A DNA stretch of 64,000 bases from Pirellulaceae bacterium. GTDB lineage: Bacteria; Planctomycetota; Planctomycetia; Pirellulales; Pirellulaceae. Positions 8,755-18,484 of this stretch are shown in pieces. Position 1 is the stretch's first letter. The number at the start of each line of letters is the position of its first letter. The notes under the pieces were generated by a model, which saw only the letters and a program-made list of their open reading frames with translations, did not search any database and was not told where the DNA came from. The stretch is from positions 558,001 to 622,000 of the forward strand of contig JAHBXT010000002.1 in assembly GCA_019636385.1 (NCBI GenBank), read 5' to 3'. Position numbers and translations under genes: made by a program.

Positions 8755-10407
8755 CTAACGCGCTATCTCGGTGAATCGCGACTCGCGCACTACCGTGACT
8801 TTGATTTCGCCGGGATATGTTAACTGCTGCTCGAAAGCTCGAGCGATGTCGTGGCAAACTTTGCCTGCTAGTGCGTCGTCGGTATCCTTGGCGCTAACGA
8901 TCACTCGCAATTCACGACCAGCCTGGATGGCAAATGCCTGTTCGACACCATCGAATCCTTTGGCAATCGTCTCCAATTCCTCCATGCGCTTAATATAACG
9001 CTCCAGTGATTCGCGGCGAGCACCGGGCCGAGAAGCACTACAAGCATCGGCTGTGGCAACCAGCAAGGTGTATGGATAGTCGCTGGTAAGTTGATCATGA
9101 TGACCTAACGCGGCATGAACGACGATTTCCTTTTCGCCGTGGCGCTTCAGTAGGTCAGCACCGATCTTGGGATGTCCACCTTCCAGTTCGTGATCGGCTG
9201 CCTTGCCAATGTCGTGTAACAAGCCGGCCCGCCGGGCCTGCTCGGCATCCAAGCCGATCATTTCAGCCAACATGCCGGAGAGAAATGCCACTTCGATGCT
9301 GTGTTGCAGTACGTTTTGACTGTAGCTGGTTCGAAAATACAGGCGACCCAACATTTCGATTACTTTGTCGTGAAGCCCATGGAGATCTACTTCTTCGGCA
9401 GCTTCCTGTCCCTTGCGGCGAATTAGTTTGTCAATTTCTTGAGTTGTCTCGGCGACCACCTCTTCGATTCGCGACGGGTGAATTCGGCCATCGGCAATCA
9501 GTTTTTCCAGAGACCGCCGGCCGATTTCACGCCGCACAGGATCAAAGCCGCTGACGATGACAACTCCGGGAGTATCGTCGATGATGACGTCCACGCCCGT
9601 CGCCTTTTCAAAGGCGCGCACGTTGCGCCCCTCGCGGCCGATGATGCGGCCTTTCATTTCATCATTGGGTATATCGACGCTGCTGGTGGTACTGTCGGCG
9701 GTATGAGCCGAGGCGTAACGCTGCATGGCGGTCAACAAGATTTCTCGCGACTTCTGCTCGGCCATTTCGCTCACTCGGCGTTCATGCTTGATCAATCGAA
9801 CGCCAATCTCTTGCTGCAAATCGCGTTCAATATTCTTGAGCAGCCGCGCTGCCGCCTCGTCTTTCGATAGGCCAGACAGTTTCTGGAGTTCGATTGACTG
9901 CGCTTTGAGCAGCTCATCCAAGCGTTCGGACTTTTTCGTGGCTTCTTGCACCTTTTCAGCAAAGCGTCGCTGATTGGCTTCCACCATTTTCTCTTGTTTC
10001 TTCAGTCCGTCGGCAGACTGTTGAATCGTCTCTTCGCGACGATCCAGTGCCGTCTCGCGCTTCTGCAACTGGTCACGCAATTTGTTGGATTCGGCTTCCG
10101 CCTGCTGCTTTTCCTTGAGCGCTGTTTCCTTGGCCGCCAGCTCCGCGCTACGGCGCAGATTGTCCGCCTCGCCACGCGCTTGATCCAAAATGATGCGGGC
10201 CTGATTTTTGAGGTCCAAGCCGCGCAAGTGATAGACCAACCACACGGCAGCAGCACCAATTATCAAGCCCACCCCAGCGATAATCACTACAGCGACGTTT
10301 GATACTTCTGTCTCAGCAATCAGGAGCCAATCGCTCCCCATGCTGGCGCTGTCGCCCAAGAAATACAGCAGCCAGTGGCTACTGGAATTAACTGAAATAG
10401 GGTTCAT
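8755..10407 (-). CDS. rny: Ribonuclease Y
   Basis: Membrane-anchored endoribonuclease that initiates mRNA decay. The 550 residues show the canonical order: one N-terminal membrane helix (about residues 36-60), a long charged coiled coil (about 60-210), a KH RNA-binding domain around [15 protein letters not shown], and an HD domain with LLHDIGKA and ALGHHD carrying the metal-binding His/Asp residues. The N-terminus has about 25 extra residues before the helix; Met23 is an alternative start. An AAAGG sequence lies about 8 nt upstream of the chosen ATG. It is followed directly by ymdB. Confidence 0.96.
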   Translation of the reverse strand: MNPISVNSSSHWLLYFLGDSASMGSDWLLIAETEVSNVAVVIIAGVGLIIGAAAVWLVYHLRGLDLKNQARIILDQARGEADNLRRSAELAAKETALKEKQQAEAESNKLRDQLQKRETALDRREETIQQSADGLKKQEKMVEANQRRFAEKVQEATKKSERLDELLKAQSIELQKLSGLSKDEAAARLLKNIERDLQQEIGVRLIKHERRVSEMAEQKSREILLTAMQRYASAHTADSTTSSVDIPNDEMKGRIIGREGRNVRAFEKATGVDVIIDDTPGVVIVSGFDPVRREIGRRSLEKLIADGRIHPSRIEEVVAETTQEIDKLIRRKGQEAAEEVDLHGLHDKVIEMLGRLYFRTSYSQNVLQHSIEVAFLSGMLAEMIGLDAEQARRAGLLHDIGKAADHELEGGHPKIGADLLKRHGEKEIVVHAALGHHDQLTSDYPYTLLVATADACSASRPGARRESLERYIKRMEELETIAKGFDGVEQAFAIQAGRELRVIVSAKDTDDALAGKVCHDIARAFEQQLTYPGEIKVTVVRESRFTEIAR

Positions 10408-11431
10408 GGAGCGACCTTTCTGTTGACGTACTCCATCCCCAACAGAGGTCGCATTAAGCCTTTTTCAGGAACAATCGGAACGCTTTTCGTCGGCAGCCTT
10501 CGGTCTTGTCGACGCGGCTGCCCGCAACTCAACCGCTATACGCTAGTAAACGCTTGCTTGTCTGCCACCAACCGGTTGCATTCCAGCCACGTTCGACCAA
10601 TGACCAGGGAACAAGCCAGGCGCATGTCAATTGCCGACACTCAACGCCAATCTTACAGCCCACCGTCATTGGCTCGCACAAAAGCATCCGGAGAATGCTC
10701 GGGCTCGCGCCATGGCTAGCGTAACGGGTGGATTGCCGCACACCAAGCCGGCGACTCGCACTCGCACCCATGCGCATAACCAACATGCCGGTCAATTCAA
10801 GCAGAACGAGCAACCAAATAAGCATTGCGAAACTGAGCCTAGCCTGACCGGACGAACCTCGAAGGTCGACCATGCAGACAACATTGATTCCCGAAAATTA
10901 ACTCGAAGCTCTACTTCTGTTTGGGAATAGAATCCATGCGAAAACTATTACGGTTGACGGATCGGCGAGGGTACCGGCGGAATTAGGTAAGCCAGCTTAT
11001 TTTCGTCGGGCTGGCCGTCCACCGCACCTACGCGCATTCGTAACTTCCCAAAACCCGGGCGGCTTACAATCAAGATTAAATGATAGCATGCCGTACCCGG
11101 AGCATCGCCAGTTTACCGCTTATTGTGGTGTGCTGCAAGTCGATTGGGGGGCACCGGGAGTACTGTAACTATCCAGTTTGGTAGCCAGATATCTCATTGC
11201 AGCGCACAAGGCGCATCCATGTCAAGCGCGGTGGGCGTCGATCTTTGATTTTGGCGAATCCGCACCGTTTCTCTCTAGCTCTAGCCAAGTCAGACTGCAA
11301 GAATCTGCCTATGACGGATTGTGCGTAACCTGCGCAGTCTATGAGGGGCTAGCTAACGCCAAGCTTTGAGCGAAAAACTTTAGTTGGGCACAACGCCTCA
11401 TGAGCGAAACCTAGATCAAGGAGTGCAACCT
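10408..11431. other. Long intergenic region between rny and the AsmA-like gene
   Basis: About 1 kb between two divergent genes. It should contain the rny promoter on the minus strand and that of the AsmA-like gene on the plus strand, but I could not pick convincing -10/-35 pairs. Frames longer than 60 codons here are mutually overlapping and have unconvincing translations. One short minus-strand frame, 10948-11073, looks coding and is listed separately. Confidence 0.5.
10948..11073 (-). CDS. Possible small protein or gene remnant
   Basis: A short minus-strand frame with a protein-like translation: MRVGAVDGQPDENKLAYL followed by IPPVPSPIRQP and a TAA stop. With a TTG start at 11073 it gives 41 residues, with the ATG at 11037 only 29. 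The frame is open upstream to a stop at 11113-11115. Amino-acid composition and third-position use look coding, unlike the flanking DNA. I do not recognise the sequence and no ribosome binding site is obvious. It may be a real small gene or the C-terminal relic of a larger one. Confidence 0.3.
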   Translation of the reverse strand: MIVSRPGFGKLRMRVGAVDGQPDENKLAYLIPPVPSPIRQP

Positions 11432-14400
11432 ATGGCGGGAAAATCAAGGAGTCGCGACGAATATCCTCGCCCCGCAGTGACGCGAGCCTCGCGAGGAAGG
11501 CAAAATGGCGGAATCGTGCGCTGGTTGGTTCGCGGGTGCATGGGGTGCACACTGTTGTTCTTAACGCTGATCGCAGCAACTCCCTGGTTATTCCTGAAGG
11601 CACCTCTCATCAACAACCTTGTGGCACGCTTTGGAGGATTGCAGCCACTGACTGCTGAAGTTGGAAGTTTTTCGGCAGGGTGGTTTTCGCCGTTGAAGAT
11701 CGGCGAACTGACGGTGCGCGATGAAAATGGACGAGACCTTGCCAAAATCAGGTCGATCACCACTGAGAAAGGCCTGTTTGGTTGGCTCAGCAGTTACAGT
11801 CAACTGGGAACGGTACGCATCGACGGCGTAGAGGCCACCGTGGTGTCTGCGATGGGTACTACCAATTTAGAGCAGGCGATGACTGGGCTGTTACCTCAAC
11901 CTGAAGAACTGCCTGCCGATACGCCCACCTCAGACCTAACATTAAGTGGTACCGTTGTAATCAGCGATGCACGCATTGTGTTAATTGAGCAGGACAACCC
12001 GCAGCAGTGGTTGATCGAACTGCCTAATCTGCAAGCGGAGCTGCCTGCTGCGGATCAATTGTTTGGTCCAATCGAATTGTTGGCGACTATTTCCGACGTC
12101 TCGGGGGCGACCCCTGGAGGCACGGGACAGATCAAGGCCAAGGCTCAACATGCTGCCGACGGCTCCATCGAGTTACGGGCCAAGTTGGAGAATTTGCCGC
12201 TCGAAATTTGGCAAGTTGCTCGATCCAGGATTCCTGAGCTACCCATTTTGGCTCTGGAAGGTCGCGCATCGGGTATGTTGGCTGGACATGCGATGGATGC
12301 CGAGCAGTGGTCGTTTGACCTTCAGCAGGTCCATGTCAGCAACTTTGCCATGCTGGCACCCGATTGGATTGGCGAGTCGCCCGCTCGATTGAACAGTATT
12401 GAGGCAGTCGGGCGTGTCACCTTAGCCAAGCAATGGATGCAGCTGGATCAGACTCAACTGCAGTGTGACGTAGGCAACTTACAAGCCCAAGCAGCAGTGC
12501 CTTGGCCGCTGGTCATTCCATCGCTCAAGAATCCATTTCTGGAGCGAGCCACATTTACTGCGTCGGGCAACGTAGATTTACCCAAGTTGGCGCAGGCTGC
12601 TCAGTCGCTGATACCGGTTCGCGAAGACACTCGCTTGGTCTCTGGAGCAATGCAGTTCAAGGCGTCTCAACAGCCTCCTCATTCTGGTTCTGGCACCGCG
12701 CAGGCCAGTGTCGAAGTTCGATTATCGGGTTTAGAGGCGGTCGCCAGCGGCCAAGCCTTAACTTGGGATCAGCCCTTGAGCGTCCAGCTACGAGCCACTG
12801 ACGGCCAGCCAGCCGCCATCTTTGATGTCGTGGCCACTGCCGAGTTCTGCAATTTGACCGGTCACGGCACAATCGAAAACGGATCGCTGCAAGGCGATGT
12901 CGACTTACAGCAACTCTACGATCGGCTCAGCCAGTTCGTAGAACTGCCAGTGACCTCGATGTCCGGCAGCGCGCGGTTGGATACTCAGTGGAAGATGGAC
13001 GATCAGCAGCAAGTTACCGCCACGGGAAGCCTGAATACAACACCGCTGCTAATTGCAACCTCAGCTGGTGGGCAGATGCGCGAGCCGAATTGGCAGGGTT
13101 CGTTTACAGCCAACGCTCAATTGCGCGATGGCATCCCTGAACGGCTCAACAAAATGCGACTCGAACTGGTCGCACCGGATGAACAATTGACTGTTGAGCT
13201 GCATGAGCCGCTACAGATGATCGATGCGACGGCTGCTGAGGCAGCCGCCACCGCCTCACGTCTGCCGCCGGCTAGCTTCAGCCTGACTATTTCCGGCGAC
13301 TTGGCGAATTGGCAGCGTCGTGGCTGGGTGTGGCTCAGCGAACCTCCTGACATCGACGTCCAGGGAACCATGCGCTTGGCGGCATCGGGCAAACTGGATC
13401 GACAGCATGTTGAATTGTTGCAGGCGAACTGGGACATGGAACCGGTTCAATTTCGCATGTCCGACATGGCATTGGCCGAACCAAAAATGATCGGCAATTT
13501 TAAGGGGCGTGTTGACACTGCAGATTTGACTCGCTTGCAAGTCGACCAATTGACCGTTCAGGCCAATTCATTTTGGATTGTGGCTCGCGATCAAGCCGCT
13601 GACCAGTCCGATGCACGTACTGGCCAGGCGAACTTTTTGGTGGACCTGCAGCGACTGATGAGCAACGTTGCCACGTCGCATACTACATCCCCCTCGATGC
13701 CAGCCACATCGTCGGCAGCCAACTCGCCTAGCCAATATGCGGCTGGGGGAACATTGCAGGGGAACCTTCAGTGGCTAATTGGCAAGTCTGGAGCTGAGTT
13801 TGCAGCTCAAGCCAAGGGCCAGAATATGCTCGTGAGCAGTCGAGGTGTAAATACTGCAGAGTCGGCACCGCTGTGGTCCGAGCCGACGGTGGATATTTCT
13901 GTGGCAGGCAAGTGGATGGCTGAGCACAACGCGATCGATCTGCCGACGCTGCAGTTGCAAACCGCTTGGCTGAGCTACCAAGGCCAAGCCGCCTATCGCA
14001 GTGGCGACCAAGGCTCCGATCTGTCCGTCAATGGTCAGGCTGTCTACGATGCGGCTCAGTTGTCCAACAAACTCGGCCCAATGACCGGCCACAATATTCA
14101 GCTTGTTGGGCAACACACGGCACCCATCGAGGTTCGCTGGCAACAATCTGCAATAGTCCCACCCGGAACATCGGCACTGGCTGGACTGCAGGCCAGTACT
14201 CACTTGGGTTGGGAGCAAGCACGCGTCGTCGGAATTGAAGTCGGCAAGGCGAATGTTCCGGTAATGATTCAAGCTGGCCAGCTAACCACGGCCGCTGAAA
14301 TCCCAGTCAGTGGAGGCACGTTGCGCTGGGACATTTTCAGCGACTTAACCCAAGACCTGTTAGTCATCCGGCAAAAGCCCATGGTAGTCCTGGAGAACGT

Positions 14401-15040
14401 GGCGATCACGCGCGAGATGTGTAGTGGCTGGCTGAAGTACGTGGCACCCTTGGTGGCGGAAACCACCAGCATTGACGGTCGCCTGAGCTTAGCATTGGAT
14501 CGCGCCGAATTGACACCCACCGATCTATCAAAACAAACCGTAGAAGGCCGGCTGCAGATTCATAAAGCCGAAGTTGGTCCCGGCCCGTTGACAAACGAAA
14601 TCGCCGGATTGATTCGGCAATTCGAAGCCATTCGCAAGCTCGAGCCGGCTCAAGCTGTCAGCACGCAGAGTCGCGTGTGGCTGCAAATGCCTCAACAGAA
14701 TATTTCATTCCGCATGGTCGAAGGCCGGGTGTACCATCGCGATCTAAATCTAACGATTGGCGACGCATCTATCTCGACCGCTGGTTCAGTAGATGTTTCG
14801 GGCCAGCTGGAAATGTTGGCATCACTGCCCATCCCCGACAGTTGGACTCAAAAAGGTCCGGTGCTGGCCGCCATGCGCGGTCAAACCCTACAATTTCCTA
14901 TGCGCGGTACGATTACACGCCCGCAATTAGACGCATCGTTGATGCGGCAATTTGGTCGTCAGACCATCGAAAACGCCGCCCAAGGTCTGATCCAACAGGG
15001 CCTCAATCGAGGCCTCGAAAAGCTGTTCCGTCAGCAGTAG
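11432..15040 (+). CDS. AsmA/TamB-like giant envelope protein
   Basis: A 1202-residue protein with a basic N-terminal stretch, one membrane helix (about residues 32-55) and then a long beta-rich periplasmic region of repeating 'inner product' strands. The C-terminal part, with FPMRGTITRPQLDASL and a final amphipathic helix ending GLEKLFRQQ, matches the conserved end of AsmA-family proteins. AsmA/TamB proteins are thought to bridge the envelope and move phospholipids to, or help assemble, the outer membrane. The start is fixed by AAGGAG 8 nt before the ATG at 11432; an upstream ATG at 11384 has no such site. The gene stands alone. Family membership is inferred from architecture; the exact function is unknown. 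Confidence 0.75.
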   Translation: MAGKSRSRDEYPRPAVTRASRGRQNGGIVRWLVRGCMGCTLLFLTLIAATPWLFLKAPLINNLVARFGGLQPLTAEVGSFSAGWFSPLKIGELTVRDENGRDLAKIRSITTEKGLFGWLSSYSQLGTVRIDGVEATVVSAMGTTNLEQAMTGLLPQPEELPADTPTSDLTLSGTVVISDARIVLIEQDNPQQWLIELPNLQAELPAADQLFGPIELLATISDVSGATPGGTGQIKAKAQHAADGSIELRAKLENLPLEIWQVARSRIPELPILALEGRASGMLAGHAMDAEQWSFDLQQVHVSNFAMLAPDWIGESPARLNSIEAVGRVTLAKQWMQLDQTQLQCDVGNLQAQAAVPWPLVIPSLKNPFLERATFTASGNVDLPKLAQAAQSLIPVREDTRLVSGAMQFKASQQPPHSGSGTAQASVEVRLSGLEAVASGQALTWDQPLSVQLRATDGQPAAIFDVVATAEFCNLTGHGTIENGSLQGDVDLQQLYDRLSQFVELPVTSMSGSARLDTQWKMDDQQQVTATGSLNTTPLLIATSAGGQMREPNWQGSFTANAQLRDGIPERLNKMRLELVAPDEQLTVELHEPLQMIDATAAEAAATASRLPPASFSLTISGDLANWQRRGWVWLSEPPDIDVQGTMRLAASGKLDRQHVELLQANWDMEPVQFRMSDMALAEPKMIGNFKGRVDTADLTRLQVDQLTVQANSFWIVARDQAADQSDARTGQANFLVDLQRLMSNVATSHTTSPSMPATSSAANSPSQYAAGGTLQGNLQWLIGKSGAEFAAQAKGQNMLVSSRGVNTAESAPLWSEPTVDISVAGKWMAEHNAIDLPTLQLQTAWLSYQGQAAYRSGDQGSDLSVNGQAVYDAAQLSNKLGPMTGHNIQLVGQHTAPIEVRWQQSAIVPPGTSALAGLQASTHLGWEQARVVGIEVGKANVPVMIQAGQLTTAAEIPVSGGTLRWDIFSDLTQDLLVIRQKPMVVLENVAITREMCSGWLKYVAPLVAETTSIDGRLSLALDRAELTPTDLSKQTVEGRLQIHKAEVGPGPLTNEIAGLIRQFEAIRKLEPAQAVSTQSRVWLQMPQQNISFRMVEGRVYHRDLNLTIGDASISTAGSVDVSGQLEMLASLPIPDSWTQKGPVLAAMRGQTLQFPMRGTITRPQLDASLMRQFGRQTIENAAQGLIQQGLNRGLEKLFRQQ

Positions 15041-15145
15041 CGCATCACGCCCAGATACCTCTCGATGCCATTGCTGCCGCCTCGTTATTGCCCACCAGTG
15101 AATTGCCGAATCGCTACTATCTAACTAGATCGCAGGGCATGGTGT

Positions 15146-16321
15146 ATGAACCAACGCAAGCCAATTCCTCGCCAAAAAGATGATAACTATACCGAGCATT
15201 CAGCAGCCGAGCGTCGCACCTTTCTGTCGGCAGAAACGGGGGCGAATTTCGATTACACCTCTTATTACAGTGCCAAACCGAGCGACTTTTCGGGCAATAT
15301 TGAGAATTTTATCGGCGTAGTTCAAATGCCGGTGGGTGTGGCGGGGCCCTGTCTGATTCACGGCGAGCACGCTGAGGGCTGGTTTTATGTACCGATGGCC
15401 ACGACCGAAGGAACACTGGTGGCCTCCTACAGTCGCGGCATGCGGTTGATATCGGAGAGTGGCGGTGCCAAGGTCACCGTGATTGATGACGTCATGCAGC
15501 GCGCGCCCATGTTCGAGTGCCACGACGCTCGCGACACACGCGATCTGAGCAATTGGATCGATGAGAACTTTCATGAAATCGCGGCTGCGGCAGAGGCAAC
15601 TACACGGATCGGCAAGTTGCAGAACATCCAACGGTGGCCGGTTGCCAGAATGCTCTACACGAGATTCAACTTTAGCACCGGTGATGCTGCCGGACAGAAT
15701 ATGACCAGCCGTGCAACGCGCGCGGCCATGATGTGGATCGCGGAACATTTTCCAGGTGGCTTTATGCGGGTTCAATTGTCCGGCGCCATCGAAACTGATA
15801 AGAAACATTCGCACATGAATCTGATGCACAGTCGCGGCAAACGCGTAATCGCCGAGGTAACCATTCCGCGTGAGGTCCTGGTCAGAATTACGCGGGCCGA
15901 GCCTGCGGATTTGTTTCGTGTGCGTCTGCGTTCAATGACCGGTGCAGTATTGTCTGGATCCGCATACAACGGTCCACATTCGGCAAATGGTATCGCCGCG
16001 CTATTCCTCGCGACCGGACAGGACGTAGCCAATGTGGTTGAATCCCACGCAGGCCTGAATTTCTTGGACCTGCATGACAATGGCGACCTGTACTATTCAG
16101 TTACTTTACCGTCGGTTATTTGCGCGACTCACGGAGGCGGTACAAGTCTGCCATCCCAACGCGAGTGTTTGGCGATGGTTGGTTGTGTTGGTAAGGGAAA
16201 AGCACGCAAGCTGGCTGAAATCATCGGAGCCACCATTCTGGCTGGTGATATTTCGTTGTCTAGCGCCATCGTTGCCGACGAATTTGTCGATGCTCACGAA
16301 AGGCTAGGACGCAATCGATAG
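15146..16321 (+). CDS. Hydroxymethylglutaryl-CoA reductase
   Basis: A 391-residue HMG-CoA reductase. The catalytic elements are all present: E88 in ATTEGTLVAS, the DKK lysine pair at 218-220, D293 in GQDVANVVES and H384 near the C-terminus (DAHERLGR). The dinucleotide-binding loop STGDAAGQNM (178-187) and the GGGTSLPSQRECL box (330-342) also fit. It would reduce HMG-CoA to mevalonate. The region around the catalytic lysine (ETDKKHSHMNLMHSRGKR) differs from the textbook class I sequence (CTDKKPAAINW), so this is a divergent branch. No other mevalonate-pathway gene is in the window. It lies about 250 nt upstream of an ABC exporter cassette on the same strand. Confidence 0.88.
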   Translation: MNQRKPIPRQKDDNYTEHSAAERRTFLSAETGANFDYTSYYSAKPSDFSGNIENFIGVVQMPVGVAGPCLIHGEHAEGWFYVPMATTEGTLVASYSRGMRLISESGGAKVTVIDDVMQRAPMFECHDARDTRDLSNWIDENFHEIAAAAEATTRIGKLQNIQRWPVARMLYTRFNFSTGDAAGQNMTSRATRAAMMWIAEHFPGGFMRVQLSGAIETDKKHSHMNLMHSRGKRVIAEVTIPREVLVRITRAEPADLFRVRLRSMTGAVLSGSAYNGPHSANGIAALFLATGQDVANVVESHAGLNFLDLHDNGDLYYSVTLPSVICATHGGGTSLPSQRECLAMVGCVGKGKARKLAEIIGATILAGDISLSSAIVADEFVDAHERLGRNR

Positions 16322-16574
16322 TGGCTGTGTCCGTTCCCGCAAGACCAGGCCTGGGACCATTGAGCGTCCTGAATCGCAGGCAGGCTGGTCCGCAGAGATC
16401 GCAGTTCGTTGCCCACCCAAGAGGCGCGTCGAGCCGTGGAGATTTACGAGATTTCTCGGTTTTGGAGCCAAGATCGGCCCAGGAGTATCGAATACTTAGA
16501 TTTGGGTTGAATAAAATACTCCCTGCGGCGATTTGTCGATGTGAGCACTCAGGATGCCAAAGTAATTCATCAGC

Positions 16575-17495
16575 GTGTCGAACACCTGCATTGCCAGAAT
16601 TGAATCTGTTTGTAAGTCGTATGGCGCCCGTCGGGCGCTGTCAGATGTTAGCCTGGAGTTGCCGCCAGGGGTTACTGGGCTGCTCGGACCAAACGGTTCT
16701 GGCAAGAGCACGCTCATCAAGGCACTTTTAGGGCTGGTAAAAGTCGACTCCGGTAGCGGTCAGGTTTTGGGGCTGCCGTGGCCGGGGCAGACTCGCGCCC
16801 TTCGTGATCGCGTGGGCTTCTTGCCCGAAGATGATTGCTACATTCACGGCTTACAGGGTATTGAGTCGATTCAGATGATGGCTCGGCTGTCTGGGTTGCA
16901 CCACATGGAGGCGCTGCGTCGAGCCCACGAATTGGCTGACTTCAGCGATCTGGGCCAAGAGCGTTATCGCAACGTCGAAACCTATTCGACCGGTATGAGA
17001 CAGAAGCTCAAGTTTGCTCAGGCTCTGGTCCATGATCCGGAATTGGTCGTGCTGGACGAGCCGACCACGGGCCTGGACCCTTCGCAACGTGAGAGTTTGC
17101 TGGATCGAGTCCGTGTGCTGTCGCGCCAGAAAGGAAAATCGGTTCTGCTGTCGACGCACATTCTGCACGATGTGCAACGAGTCTGCGATCAAGTCATCAT
17201 TCTGGTACGCGGGCAAGTCCGTTTGGTCGACTCGCTGGCCAATCTGCAGCGTCCGTCGGAGGCGACACTGTTCGTGCAGGTCGTTTCCGATGCAGTTCGC
17301 TTGCAACAGGCGCTGGCAAACAGCGGTGTGACCACAGAATTAGTTAGCGATCAGGGGTTGTTGATCCGAGGCGATCAAGCGGACGTCTCGCGAATATGGT
17401 CGGGAAGTCAAAGTTGTAACGTATTGATCCAACGTATCGAACCGGCTCGCAATTCGCTTGAGCAAACGTTTCTCGACGCAGTGGCAGGGGGCTAG
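16575..17495 (+). CDS. ABC-2 exporter, ATP-binding protein 1
   Basis: A 306-residue ABC ATPase with Walker A GPNGSGKST, signature YSTGMRQKL, Walker B LVVLDEPTTGLDP and the H-loop STHILHD. The N-terminal start IARIESVCKSYGARRAL is typical. An in-frame stop at 16563-16565 leaves the GTG at 16575 as the only reasonable start. The C-terminal 80 residues form the small beta-rich domain common in ABC-2 drug or polysaccharide exporters. It is the first gene of a tightly packed ATPase-permease-ATPase-permease cassette (16575-20285); the following permease starts 2 nt after its stop. Confidence 0.93.
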   Translation: MSNTCIARIESVCKSYGARRALSDVSLELPPGVTGLLGPNGSGKSTLIKALLGLVKVDSGSGQVLGLPWPGQTRALRDRVGFLPEDDCYIHGLQGIESIQMMARLSGLHHMEALRRAHELADFSDLGQERYRNVETYSTGMRQKLKFAQALVHDPELVVLDEPTTGLDPSQRESLLDRVRVLSRQKGKSVLLSTHILHDVQRVCDQVIILVRGQVRLVDSLANLQRPSEATLFVQVVSDAVRLQQALANSGVTTELVSDQGLLIRGDQADVSRIWSGSQSCNVLIQRIEPARNSLEQTFLDAVAGG

Positions 17496-17497
17496 CG

Positions 17498-18484
17498 GTG
17501 CCAATCCTAGATATCGGCTATCGTAGTTGGCAGGGAGAACGCCGCCCGGCTTGGACGCGAGCTTGGGTAGTGGCTAGCACAGGAGTCAGCCTGGTCTGGC
17601 GCGGGGCTTGGTTCAGGCGGTTGTTAATATTGCTGACATTTCCGTCGCTGATTGCGGCCATCTTGGTAGGAACGTTTGAGCAGACACTCTCGAATAGTTC
17701 GACCCGTGATGCTTGGAGATTTCTGGATGAATTCCCAAGGGCGCGACAGGCTGCCCTGAACGCAGGCCTGGATATGGCCGAAGTACGAAGCGACCCGCAA
17801 ATCGCTCGCCACTTTGTATGGACGTATGTACTCTTTTCATTATTTCGTTATCCGCAGGCCTTCGGAATGATACTTCTGGTGGGCCTGGTAGCTCCACGTT
17901 TGATTAGCTACGACATTCGCAGTCGTGGTTATCTGTTGTATCTTTCGCGGCCGCTAACTCCCGCCGAATATGTGCTGGGCAAGGCGGGGATACTATATGT
18001 GATCGTATTCTTGGTGGCCACTTTGCCGGCGCTCGCCATCTATTTGATGGGATTGTTTCTATCCACCAATTCGTGGGCCCTCTTCGAAACCTGGGATATC
18101 CCGCTGCGCATTCTGGGCGCATCGCTGGTTTTGATTCTGCCGACATCCGCCATTGCACTGGCGCTGTCTGCGCTGGTTGCAGAGAGTCGGTACGCTGGGT
18201 TCATCTGGTTTGCTCTGTGGCTCTTAGGGCAGGTCGTTTTTCAAGCGTTTTGGGTGAGCGAGCGATTGCCCCAATGGGCCGCAGGAACTCGGGTTGTCGA
18301 CGAGGCCTATAGTCGATTTATCTATTTTTCGCCCTATGAATTATTGGGGTACATGCAGAAGATGGTCTTCGGATTGTTGCCTGGCGACGCGCCCTTATGG
18401 CTGCCGCTGCTGGCGATCGTTGCCATCACGCTTGTTGGATACTGGACAGCTTATTGGCGTGTGTCGAGGATGTTGAAATCATGA
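17498..18484 (+). CDS. ABC-2 exporter, membrane permease 1
   Basis: A 328-residue integral membrane protein with a GTG start 2 nt after the preceding ATPase stop. About six hydrophobic segments are visible, around residues 43-62, 110-135, 165-190, 206-232, 238-255 and 300-318, the usual ABC-2 permease layout. The long first loop after helix 1 is predicted to be extracytoplasmic. It overlaps the next ATPase by four bases (ATGA), so translation is probably coupled. The substrate cannot be read from the sequence. Confidence 0.87.
   Translation: MPILDIGYRSWQGERRPAWTRAWVVASTGVSLVWRGAWFRRLLILLTFPSLIAAILVGTFEQTLSNSSTRDAWRFLDEFPRARQAALNAGLDMAEVRSDPQIARHFVWTYVLFSLFRYPQAFGMILLVGLVAPRLISYDIRSRGYLLYLSRPLTPAEYVLGKAGILYVIVFLVATLPALAIYLMGLFLSTNSWALFETWDIPLRILGASLVLILPTSAIALALSALVAESRYAGFIWFALWLLGQVVFQAFWVSERLPQWAAGTRVVDEAYSRFIYFSPYELLGYMQKMVFGLLPGDAPLWLPLLAIVAITLVGYWTAYWRVSRMLKS

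Noticed and set aside
15200..15829. 209-codon minus-strand frame
   Set aside because: Antisense shadow of HMG-CoA reductase.
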